DNA of 64,000 nucleotides, taken from positions 34,811,930 through 34,875,929 of the forward strand of contig NC_135726.1 in NCBI RefSeq assembly GCF_964656455.1, given 5' to 3'. Every line of letters starts with the position of its first letter. Within the stretch, counting starts at the first letter, position 1. This document shows, in pieces, positions 49,449 through 58,600 of the stretch. The notes below the pieces were generated by a model. It was given only the letters and a program-made list of their open reading frames with translations, did no database searches and was not told the origin of the DNA. The position numbers and the translations under genes are program-made. The stretch comes from Halichoerus grypus (Eukaryota; Chordata; Mammalia; Carnivora; Phocidae).

Positions 49449-50779
49449 TCTGCCCAAGGAAGGATGGATCAGCAAATGAACAAAGTCCAAAATATCAACC
49501 ATGATCCAAGCAAAATGCACCATAGAAAAAAATCTGAAGTGGTCTGCAGCCACCATAGAAAAGCGAACAAAGCTGAAATGAACAAAACAATAAAAACTGG
49601 GGGAGGGGGGAGGGGTTGGGAGTATAATCTCTCAGGGTGGACAAAGCAGGGTGATCTATTTGTTCCTGACTGAATTTAGGTCTGTGTGTTAGAATACACT
49701 ACATCCCCAAAATGCAAAGAAAACAATGTTTATATATAAAATAAAATTTAATAGAATGAAAAAAGGACTAGAATGAGGCATAAATCTGTAAAATGTAGAT
49801 GTGAAAAAAAGGTTAAAAAGTGACTTGAAACATAAATTGGTAAAATAAGGATGTAGTTGCAACAGGAAAAAGGTAAAAAAAAATGTAAAATTTTAGACTG
49901 AAGGAAAAACGAGTCGTGAGGAAACACCTGGAGCTCAATATATTATTTTCCCCTGGTGCTGAAGTTTTACAGTCTGTGGGGTCTATTAGCTTCTCATTTA
50001 CCTGTTCTTCCAGTCTGTCTTCTGGGGGAGGGGCCTCCTGTTCTGCTTCTCAGGTTTCTTTGCCTAGTCAGACCTTGTCAGGGGGATGGGCTCAAGGTGA
50101 GCTGGTCCTCTGTGTGGCTTTTGTTCCCCGGTGGCTTTCCTCACCTCTTCAGAGGGTCAGAGCAAAAATGGCCTTGACTGGATCCCTGGCCCAGAGCCAA
50201 AAGATCACGGACCCCTTCTTCAATAAACTCTCTGGGTCAAACTCTCTGGGTCTCCACTTCTGTGTGCACCAAGCTCCTCAGAAACCCAAGGGTCACGGGG
50301 ACTGCAATTCTCCCGGGGGAATTCCCAGAGACCTGCGAGCATCTCTGCATTTTGCGTCTTCGGGACTGGGAGCATTTATGGGCTCATGCGCATGCACCCT
50401 GCCCCACCACTCCTAGGTTCCATCTGGGTTCCACCCTATTGTCCTTCCCAGAGTTGCTGCCACCCTGAGAGCTGTTGCCTGGTCATGGGCCCAGCCATTT
50501 GGACCTTCCCAGGGGTTGGTAACTGACCCACACGTCCCAGTATTTTTCCGGGTGCTCAGGCAAAGAGCAGTCTCCCTACCAGCCTGGCTTGCAGTTTATG
50601 GGACCTGAGCTGAGAGTCCCTCCTGGGCTCACTGACCGTAACCAGTTTCCCCACTCCACTGCTTGGGCACTCTATTGATTCAGGCACCCTGGTTCTTTCT
50701 GTGTCTCCTGGGATCCTGGGACCACAGTGACCCACCTAGTATTCTGCCTTTTCCATTCCCTGAGCCCCTTTCAGAAAGG
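49449..50779 (-). promoter_or_regulatory. L1-C 5' UTR
   Basis: Includes a GC-rich part (about 49980-50770) and a downstream A/T-rich part. It lies in PHKB sense, so residual promoter activity would give sense intronic transcripts; this is inference only. Confidence 0.6.
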
Positions 50780-50798
50780 CAATCAATAGTGATATTTG

Positions 50799-52060
50799 TA
50801 TCTAAAACCTGTAAAAAGGTCTATGATACACAAAGAAATAGTTTGAACATCACTCTCTGAACATGATAAAGACTAAACTGTGGTACACTAAATTACCCTA
50901 CAATGCATCAACATTCTACCACCGTATACTAACAGATCTGATTCCAGGGGTCGTATTTCAAATATTATATTCATTACAGCATGCATTACATTATTTCTCA
51001 CATTGGACAAATTATTATTTGGAGTATAAAGATATAAATAACTGGTTTCAAAAATTAATATTTATTTGAAATTCAATGTTTATCCACAAATATTTCACTA
51101 CTTTAACATTACAAGTATTTTAAAGGGTGAGCACATATTGTGAAGTTTTTATTTGAAGATACTTGTGGAAAACCATAAAGAATATCACAAACTTTACCTG
51201 AGGGAGAAATGTGGCCCAGTGCTGTAATTTCAAGTTTGTGCACTGGGTCCACAGAACCACCCATATTTTACCCACACATCATGATTTTTCACTTTCAGAT
51301 AAATGTTTTCAAAGCTGTTTACTCAAGAGAATATGTTCTTATTTTATTAATACTTCAAATCCCCAAAGTATCTGGAGCTTCTTCTTTGGAATTCTTTGAG
51401 AATTAGTTTTCTAGTCATACTGAAAAATCGGTTACATTCTTTTATGGGCCCTGCTGGTGTTTAACCAAAACCAATAAACTACTCATAAAAGTCTTTTAGC
51501 CATTTCTAAAATATTAATCCCATCCTCAAAGGATGACACATTAGCACAAGGCAGACGTTCAAAATAATATGCAAAAGGCCCAAGAAGCAACTCCAAAGAA
51601 GAGGCCAATATGTTCCTGGCAATGGTAGTACCTTTAGGCTACGGCAGAACGTCTTAAGGTAGCCCTCTGGAGGGGGCAGCATTCACCTAAACATAACATT
51701 TCTGATGATCTGGAGAAAAATCAGTCACTCTATGTTATTGTCACACTACACAGAGTGAGGGAGTTTCATAGTAGGTAGCAGAACAAGTACCTTTGCCCAC
51801 CTGGCAAACTATTTTGCAATTACTACAACCATAACCACCTAAATTTATTCTTCATCCTTGTCTTGCCCAATGAACTCCTTTTATAAAAACACACTTATAA
51901 TAACAAATTAATAGATTATTCTTTATAATACATTGAAGGATCCATTCATTTTTTACAATTTAATATAAATTGTTATATTTAAAATGGAATCATTTATACA
52001 TTTCAAAGGTACATTAAGGAAATACTAGGAAGAATTTCTTGAAAAACAATCCAACTATAC
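50799..52060. other. PHKB intron, nothing recognised
   Basis: Intron upstream (gene sense) of L1-C and downstream of exon d. No exon or repeat identified. Confidence 0.4.
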
Positions 52061-52138
52061 CTTCTGTGGTCTGATGAAGTACTGGAGTCAGAAGATCCTG
52101 ATACTCCTTTACTTGTTTGGGATTGCCTCTAAAAACTC
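52061..52138 (-). CDS. PHKB: PHKB coding exon d (about residues 376-402)
   Basis: This 78-nt exon has phase 1/1. It completes a glycine and encodes [20 protein letters not shown] followed by HQTTE, then gives one G to the next codon. The acceptor is an AT-rich ...aaattttag with few pyrimidines. The donor GAAG|gtatag is weak (T at +4, A at +5). Both splice sites are therefore below average. A CAN-SINE lies about 84 nt upstream of the acceptor in gene orientation and offers a stronger-looking pyrimidine tract. Confidence 0.93.
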
Positions 52139-52221
52139 CTAAAATTTAAAATATAAAATCCAATAGCATCTGAGCTCAATAAGTACACAGAAATTTTGCC
52201 TCAGAAAACTCTACTAGCCCA

Positions 52222-52443
52222 TGGGGCACTAGCCCAAACCTCTACTAGAACGGTTAAGTCGGTTAAGCATTTGACTCTTGATTTAGGCTCAGGTCATGAT
52301 CTCAGGGTTGTGAGATGGAGCCTCATGTTGGGCTCCATGCTAGGCATGGAGCCTGCTTAAGATCTCCCTTCTTCTCCCTCTGCCCTTCTCCCTCCACTCT
52401 CTCCCTCTCTCTAAAAAAAAAAAGGAAAAAAAAAGGGGAAAAA
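52222..52443 (+). mobile_element. CAN-SINE with rearranged head, antisense to PHKB
   Basis: Flanked by tctactagccca at 52210-52221 and 52444-52455. The body from tcggttaagcatttgactct onward is normal, but the first part (gggcac, then tagcccaaacctctactaga) replaces the usual ctgggtggctcag with a copy of the flanking target sequence. It lies in the 784-bp intron between exons c and d. Confidence 0.9.
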
Positions 52444-52455
52444 TCTACTAGCCCA

Positions 52456-52922
52456 GTTATGATTATTTTGGTAATTTTGTATGTAAATGATAAAAATAAA
52501 ATTGGAAAAAGGTAATGCAAATATGTATGATATTATTCCATGAAACTGATTTTAGAAGATCATGTTAGCATTTAGACAGAATATTGAATTTTAATTAAAA
52601 TTTCCCTATTCTTAAGTATAAATATTATAGATATTCACAATGTCAAAGATTATAATATCCATTATTACTATTCATAAAAAATTTCTCTTTGCAAGTATGA
52701 AAATATATTTGTATCATTTCTTAAATACTTCAAAGTATTTTTTAATTCTTTAAATGATTTAATATTCCCTCAGAAAGCAGAAGAGCAACATATAAAAATG
52801 CAGAGCAGTTAACATCACTGAAGTATAGTCTATTTTGCTAGCTGAAAGGGTCATATTTCATCTGCTTTTCTTTAAACCACTTATATCCTATAGCTTAAAT
52901 TTTAGGAGAAAAGCTCACTTAC
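52456..52922. other. PHKB intron between exons c and d
   Basis: AT-rich, nothing recognised. Confidence 0.4.
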
Positions 52923-52980
52923 CATCAATCATCATGTAAAGGAAAAATATGGGAAATTCACATTCAATGCCATCAAACAG
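52923..52980 (-). CDS. PHKB: PHKB coding exon c (about residues 357-376)
   Basis: This short 58-nt exon encodes LFDGIECEFPIFFLYMMID plus the first G of the next glycine codon (phase 0/1). Acceptor tatgttttag; donor GATG|gtaagt, a near-perfect consensus. The aromatic, hydrophobic content fits a buried helix of the glucoamylase-like fold. The downstream intron is only 784 bp and contains a CAN-SINE in the opposite orientation. Confidence 0.93.
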
Positions 52981-53314
52981 CTAAAACATAAAATAAAATA
53001 TTAAAAATTTCACTGAAGTTAGTTAGAACAATTATATTAGTTAGAACAATTATATTAATTATAAATATATTAATCGATTATATATAGAATGACCCTTAGA
53101 ACAAAGTTAAGATATACATAGAAGTATACAGATTATACTATATAGTATAATCAATTAACATACTACATAATTAATATACTATAATCAATTATAGTATATA
53201 GGATATACATAGAAGTATATAGTAATAACAAAATTGGACTGATATAAGTAGTTTCATTGTTCTTTTAAAAAAATTCTTAGAACTCTTATTACTCAAAAGT
53301 CATCATTTAATCCA
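52981..53314. repeat. AT-rich palindromic and duplicated sequence
   Basis: Duplicated ttagttagaacaattatatt near 53018-53060, a repeated gatatacatagaagtata (53111 and 53202), and a 12-bp-arm palindrome at 53174-53199 (arms atatactataat/attatagtatat). Confidence 0.8.
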
Positions 53315-55440
53315 TCACACAGTAATCATTCATTCAATAAATATTTACTAAGTACTTAGTAATGCCTGGCACCAACTAGACAAAGGGCTATGAAGACAAA
53401 AAAATAGAGAACCTGCCCTCAAGGGCTCCTAGCCTAGTGGGGAATCAGGCATGTAAATAAACAACTATAGTATCATATGAGATGTTTATACATGGTACAT
53501 CAGGAACACAGGAAATGAAATAGCTGAGTCTGCCCAGGGGTTGGGAAGGGATAATAGGAAAGGAGATGCTTCAGTTAAGGCTTGATGGATTTCTCTGGAG
53601 AGATGAGCTAAGGGAACTCCATGTACAGAAAACAATAGTACAAACTACAGATGCATGGGAGGACAAGTTTACTAAAGAAACTACCAGCAATTCAGTATTT
53701 TTGGAACAAACAAGCAAGAATTGAGAAAGTTAATGCCCAAGAGGTGGGCCGGGCCAGGCCAGCCAGTTCAGGAAGGGCCTGGGAAGGTCATGCTAAAAGA
53801 CTGAGACTTTGATCTGGAAGTGACAGGGAACCACTGATGAATACTGAGCAGAATCAGATTTACTCACTAGTTGGACAGATGGCAGTACTGAAGAGAGTTT
53901 TAGAGCAAGAAATAAGGAGACCAGCTGGAATGCTACTTGGAAGCAATCCAAAGAGAAAATATGATAGCCTAAACTGAGGTTTCTCAATTTCAGCACTATT
54001 GACATTTTGGGCCAAATAATTCTTTGTTGTACAGGCTGTTCTATGCAATGCAGAATGTTTACTAGCATCTCTGGCCTCTATCTTCCAGATGCCAGTAGCA
54101 TCCTCTAAGTTGTGACAATGAAAAATGTCTGCTGATATTGTCAAATGTCTCCTGGGGCACAAAATCCTTTGCTAATGAATCAATAGCCCAAACCAAGGAG
54201 TTAATAGGAAGGGACAGACTTTAAGATTTAAAGGAGGTTAAATCTGCTAGGCCTGGGGAGTGAAAAAGAGAGCTGAATGAGACAGAAAAGCTTAGAATGA
54301 CTCTCAGGTTTGGGGCTTAGGCAAAAGAATGGGAATTGATCAGAAGCAGACTGAAGGACATCCAAGTAAGGATGTCCAAAAGGCAGCTGGATACATGGTA
54401 GGGCACCCAGGGGTAGAAGGAGATCTGGGGTTAAGAGTGATAGCTGAAGCTATGATTGCATGGAGAGCATGAAAAAAGAATAGGACTAAGGATGAAACTC
54501 AGGAGAAGAGCAATGTTTAGAGGGTGGCAGAAGAAGAACCTGAAAAGACAATGACAGAAGAGAATTAGGAAGAGAATGGGATCACAGAAAATGGAGAATG
54601 TTCCAAGAAAGAAGACTCAGTTAAAACATTCAAATGCCAAGGAGAGGTTCAGTGAAATAAGATCGGAAAATCATCCACTACCAAGTGACCTAAACCGACT
54701 GAAGCCAACACGGCTACTGGAAAGTGTTGAAGAAGAGCTGGGTATAACACGAAGGAGTGAGTAGGAGGCAGACAAGGAGACACACCAAGAACAGACTATG
54801 CTTTTCAGAAGTGTGGCTACAAAGAGAGAGAGGACTGGAGGCAGAGAGGAGTAAAGGTTTTTGTTTTAAATGAACATTATTGTGCTTGTGCTGAGGAAAA
54901 AAAAGCTGATTGGAGTTGGGGGAGAGCAAGACAGAAGGAAGGGAGAAGTGAGGAAGATGAGGAGGAAAAAAAGAGAGACAGACATCCTTCTATTAGAGAA
55001 GAAAACAAATGATAGAGTAAGAAACCCAAAGAAGTAAAAGAGAACAGGATGGGGTGTACATATGGAGGGTTAGCCCTAGGATGAAGAACAGACAACACCT
55101 TCTGTGAGACAAAGAGAGATGAAGGTAGGGATGGATGAAGGATAGGGATCGTGGAGGAGGTCAAATAGAAATAAAAGGCAATGACCTAAGAAGTAAAGTC
55201 TGGGAACCTGAATACAAAAAAAACTGGATATAGAAAAAAGCTGGAAAAGCTTGTAAGGGGAGTTCCTGGCAGAGTCCCACAGCAGTGCCGACCAGCGGTG
55301 AAATCCACAGTGAGGACTGCGTCAAGACGGGTGCTCTGAACCTGGGCTGGCACCTGCCCGGAGCTGCGGCTTTCTGTGCTGGGGCTCAGCAGCTGGTACA
55401 CGGACAGAGAACCTTTACTGCACTGACCCAAAGATGAAAA
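53315..55440 (+). repeat. Ancient interspersed repeat (L2/CR1-type LINE?), copy 2
   Basis: Starts with attcattcaataaatattta and continues through 'cctgccctcaagggctccta', 'tgactctcaggtttgggg' and 'gacatccaagtaaggatgtc', an order I recognise from a long old mammalian repeat. It is interrupted by a hAT-type element at 53975-54175. No open frame. Family name not certain. Confidence 0.5.
53975..54175 (+). mobile_element. hAT-type non-autonomous DNA transposon (MER type)
   Basis: Contains gaggtttctcaatttcagca, ttgacattttgggccaaata, agatgccagtagcatcctct and gtctcctggggcacaaaatc, a characteristic ancient MER element with 'ggttctcaa'-type ends. Specific family not assigned. Confidence 0.75.
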
Positions 55441-56199
55441 TTTGCAGGGTGGTAGTTATAGCAGGTCTGATTCAAACGTAAGTGCTATATGTCAGCTCAG
55501 GAAATGTATTAAATAGAGAAGAAATATCTGAAGGTGTTTAAGAAATAAATGGATCTTTTGACCCAACCTAATAGACTGCTATAAAGTTTCAAATATGTAC
55601 ACAATAACATGGCTCCAAATGCTTCCAGATGATAGTCAGTTGTGAAATTAAATAAAATGACAAATAGCTTATCTAGTTGTCCAGCAAAACTACATGTGTA
55701 TTAAATATTAAAAGACCAGAATTTAACTGCCTAACAAATTATAAGGTACAATGTTGCCAACATTTTTTATATAGAGATTCATTGGCCCTTACCTATCTTC
55801 AAAGTTATGACCATGCTTACAAAAATAATTTTCAATCTACACCACTAAAGGAAAATCTTCAGCAATGTGGATAGACGCTTACCCTTTTTTTGAGTGTTAT
55901 AGTTTTCTGAACAGCTTAAAAATAGCTAGAACAAACCTAGATAAAGTGGTATGTATGTGAATTTGAAATAAATGTTTTAAAACTAAATATTTAGAGGACT
56001 ATATTTCAAAGGGAAATATCTAAGTGAAACAGAAAAAAAGAACATTTGCTTAAAAGATTGAAAGTTGAATCACAAATAGATATTTTCTATTATATAAGGC
56101 AAAAGGTATGGAGCAGGTAGGCAAAGTACTGAAAGTGCAGTCGAAAAATTATTCATCCAATGAATCACTGTGGCCCAATATGAGCAAATGGGCCTCACT
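55441..56199. other. PHKB intron between exons b and c, nothing recognised
   Basis: No exon or repeat identified. Confidence 0.4.
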
Positions 56200-56475
56200 G
56201 CTAGTAAGGCTAACACTTGTCGAGTGCTTACTCGGTGTCAAGAACAATTTGAAGCACTTTTAGAGATATGTTAACTCATTTAATCCTCATAAGAACCTCA
56301 GTAACAGGACAAATAATAATAGGTACTATTATTATTTTACCAATGAAAAATATTAAACACACAGAGGTTTATTAACTTGCTCAAGGCCAAATAGCTAGTA
56401 AGTGGCAGAGCCAGAGTTCAAACCCAAGACATCTGTTTCCTGAATTGGTGCTTTTGACTACTCTGTTATGATATG
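56200..56475 (-). mobile_element. MIR SINE, sense to PHKB, beside exon b
   Basis: The order gtcgagtgcttactcggtgt, ttaactcatttaatcctcat, ttgctcaaggccaaatagct, gagccagagttcaaacccaa is the full antisense MIR. In gene orientation its tRNA-derived start lies about 17 nt after the exon b donor. Confidence 0.9.
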
Positions 56476-56491
56476 GAATATTTTTTGATAC

Positions 56492-56689
56492 CTTAATTTC
56501 AGCTGGTTTGTAGTAGCGTCTGTTGGGATCTTCCAATGATGTTCTATATCCATCTCTCAAGAAACGCTTAAATCCATATTTTCCTTTTAATTTTCTAACC
56601 ACTTTATCAAGTGTCTGGCTAAACAAAGCTTCATCATCCAGGGCAAAGGCAGGATAACTGATGCAGGGTAGTAGGGCAGCATCTGTGTT
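56492..56689 (-). CDS. PHKB: PHKB coding exon b (about residues 291-356)
   Basis: This 198-nt exon encodes 66 codons in phase 0/0, starting [20 protein letters not shown] and ending YYKPAEIK. The middle contains the very conserved basic run [19 protein letters not shown]. It belongs to the glucoamylase-like helical domain shared by the alpha and beta subunits. The acceptor is good (ttgcacccag). The donor AAG|gtatca is weak: it has T at +4 and C at +5 instead of A and G. An antisense-to-window MIR begins only about 17 nt past the donor in the gene's own orientation. Confidence 0.95.
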
Positions 56690-57802
56690 CTGGGTGCAAT
56701 TAGAAAAAGAAGGGAATGTAAATGCCTGCAGTGATATGATCAACACACCCCAAGGAGAATCAGGGAGATGAAAAGTCAATAAGGTTATCTAACTGACAGT
56801 GAGACTGCTGTGCCCCAGGGGACAGATAGACATTTATATGACATGGTTTGGTGAACCTTACAGAGGAGATAAAACTTTATCCATTAATAAGGAGTATTTT
56901 CAAGATTCAACACTGGACTCAAATTCAAAGATATTAATTAAGGCAGTGTGTAAAAATTTAACACCAGTAATTACTAATTATAACAGTCTGCCATAACATT
57001 GGTTTATAATGGTGAAAAACAGAAAACAATCTGAATGTCAACAATTAGCTGAGTAAATTAGGAGCCATTAAACTTTATATTGTAGAAATGTTTATCGATA
57101 TGGAAATATGTCCAGTCATGGAACTAGGTTATTAAGCATTATAAACAATATTCTTCCAGTCTTGTAAAATAAAAAGATTACATATGTACATAAAAATGTG
57201 TGGAAACATAAAGCCAAATGATGTCACCCTAAAACTATAATTGAGTGGTGAAATAATTAGTGGATATTGTTATTATTTGCTTATTTGTGGGTTCTGTTTA
57301 TCATAATCTTGTATTATTTCTATAAAATTGTACTTTTTAAATAATTATATTATTTTATTTGGGGTGTTTTCTAAGAATAGAGCCACAAATAACCCCTAGA
57401 AAAATCTGTAATCAGGTATTACATGCATATAAAAAGTTTAAGGGTGAATCACATGAGAGAAAAGAAACAAAGCAAGTAACTTTATTCAAAAGAAAGATAA
57501 ATCATGAAAAACATTTTTCTAATACCCTATGACCAAAAAATTCATTTTGGTATAATGTTGCTACTCTCTACCCCTTCCTCAAAAAATAGGTCTAGTTTTC
57601 TATAGTTCTACAAAAGACCCAAGGACAAATTAGCTGTCCACAGCTCTGCTCACTTCCTGAACCAAACCTCTACAGGACAGTGGAGTGAGGGGCATCATTT
57701 ATTTCTCTCTCCTCTTCTGGCAACCTCTAACATTTGAAGCACTTTTTTGGGGAAGCAATCATAAATGGTAGTTCATATTAGTTTATTATAAAAATATCTC
57801 AC
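56690..57802. other. PHKB intron between exons a and b
   Basis: 1113 bp, AT-rich, no repeat or extra exon recognised. Confidence 0.45.
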
Positions 57803-57898
57803 ATGAGATCTTGATTCTCTGGGTAACAGTGAACACAAAGTTTGCCTATTGCGATTGTGAGCATCGAGATCCACAAATATAACCGACCAAGAACAGCC
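57803..57898 (-). CDS. PHKB: PHKB coding exon a (about residues 259-290)
   Basis: This 96-nt exon encodes 32 codons in phase 0/0, beginning [20 protein letters not shown] and ending PRESRSH. The acceptor reads ...cattccag and the donor is CAT|gtgaga. The sequence matches the N-terminal glucoamylase-like region of the phosphorylase kinase beta subunit as I recall it. The '[16 protein letters not shown]' stretch leads directly into the next exon's NTDAALLPC. This is the most upstream PHKB exon in the window; the exon that should end ...FGNQ was not found between 57899 and 64000. The assignment is firm; residue numbers are from memory of the human protein. Confidence 0.95.
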
Positions 57899-58399
57899 CT
57901 GGAATGAGAGAGAAAAAAACATTTCCTAAATCAAGAAAAAAGAACCTGTAGAATACTGGACATAAAGAAATTTCACAAACATATTAATATTGGTTTGCAT
58001 TTGAGAGTGGCATTACAGAAGATTTTAATTTTCTCTTTTTTCAGTATTCCTCAAATTTCTTGTAATAAACATTAATATTATAATCATAAAATATAAATGT
58101 TATTTTTACATTTTCCCTATTTCTCCTTAGTCTTATTATAATTCAAAATGTAGTGATTACAAGATAACTAATCAATTAAGGATATTTGTTTTAATAAAGA
58201 TAAAAATAGTTTATCTAGCATTTTTGGCAAGGAATAAAGCAAGAATTAATTAGGATGCACAAAATCTGAATTATACAGTCTTAAAAAGAACACTGATTAT
58301 ATGATCAATCTATAAAAATTTATACAATCTAGAATTAAAGCTGTAAAAACTATTTGATTAAAATATGAAGATAGGAGCATCTCTAATAATAATTCACAT
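57899..58399. other. PHKB intron upstream of exon a
   Basis: Nothing recognised. Confidence 0.4.
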
Positions 58400-58600
58400 A
58401 ATGCTAGCTAATATTCATGATGTTAAGCACTGTTCTTTATGCTTCACATGGATTATCTCACTTAATCCCCAATATGTAGATATTATTATCCCCATTTTAA
58501 TGAAGAACATGCTAACTCCTAGTTTAACAGAGCAAGGGTTCAAAAATCAGGTCTTTGACATAGAAGCTCATGTCTTAACCACTGAGTTATACAATTGCCC
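58400..58600 (-). mobile_element. MIR SINE, antisense, diverged
   Basis: The order ttatctcacttaatccccaa, ttattatccccattttaatg, cttaaccactgagttatac parallels the antisense MIR. Confidence 0.65.

Larger units (their letters stand above)
44380..50779 (-). mobile_element. L1-C: full-length LINE-1, antisense to window, sense to PHKB
   Basis: The 6.4-kb element lies between caatcaattgtgatatttg (44361-44379) and caatcaatagtgatatttg (50780-50798), a 19-bp target-site duplication with one mismatch. In order on the minus strand: 5' UTR (50779 to about 49449), ORF1 (49448-48598), ORF2 (48516 to about 44770), 3' UTR and A-rich tail. Both ORFs are broken in several places. Its 5' UTR is unrelated by eye to that of L1-A/L1-B, so it represents another, probably older subfamily. 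Confidence 0.95.
31885..57898 (-). other. PHKB: PHKB gene, internal part (six coding exons and their introns)
   Basis: Phosphorylase b kinase is a cytosolic (alpha-beta-gamma-delta)4 complex that phosphorylates and activates glycogen phosphorylase. The beta subunit is regulatory and is inactivated in human glycogen storage disease IXb (family knowledge). Six minus-strand exons join in consistent phase (0/0, 0/0, 0/1, 1/1, 1/1, 1/0) into 228 open codons that match what I recall of PHKB and are not the PHKA paralogues. Introns inside the span are about 1.1, 3.5, 0.8, 8.5 and 11.4 kb. The earlier exons (N-terminal ~258 residues) and the later ones (after ~residue 486) are outside the window. The open frame and intact splice sites indicate a working gene, not a processed copy. 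The promoter is not in view. Confidence 0.95.

Noticed and set aside
49916..50416. 166-codon plus-strand open frame
   Set aside because: It is the reverse strand of the GC-rich 5' UTR of L1-C; GC-rich DNA has few stop codons.
56381..56491. Continuation of the PHKB exon b frame past AAG at 56492
   Set aside because: The residues after KPAEIK are not PHKB-like, a GT donor is present, and the next exon joins in phase; the extension is intron and MIR.
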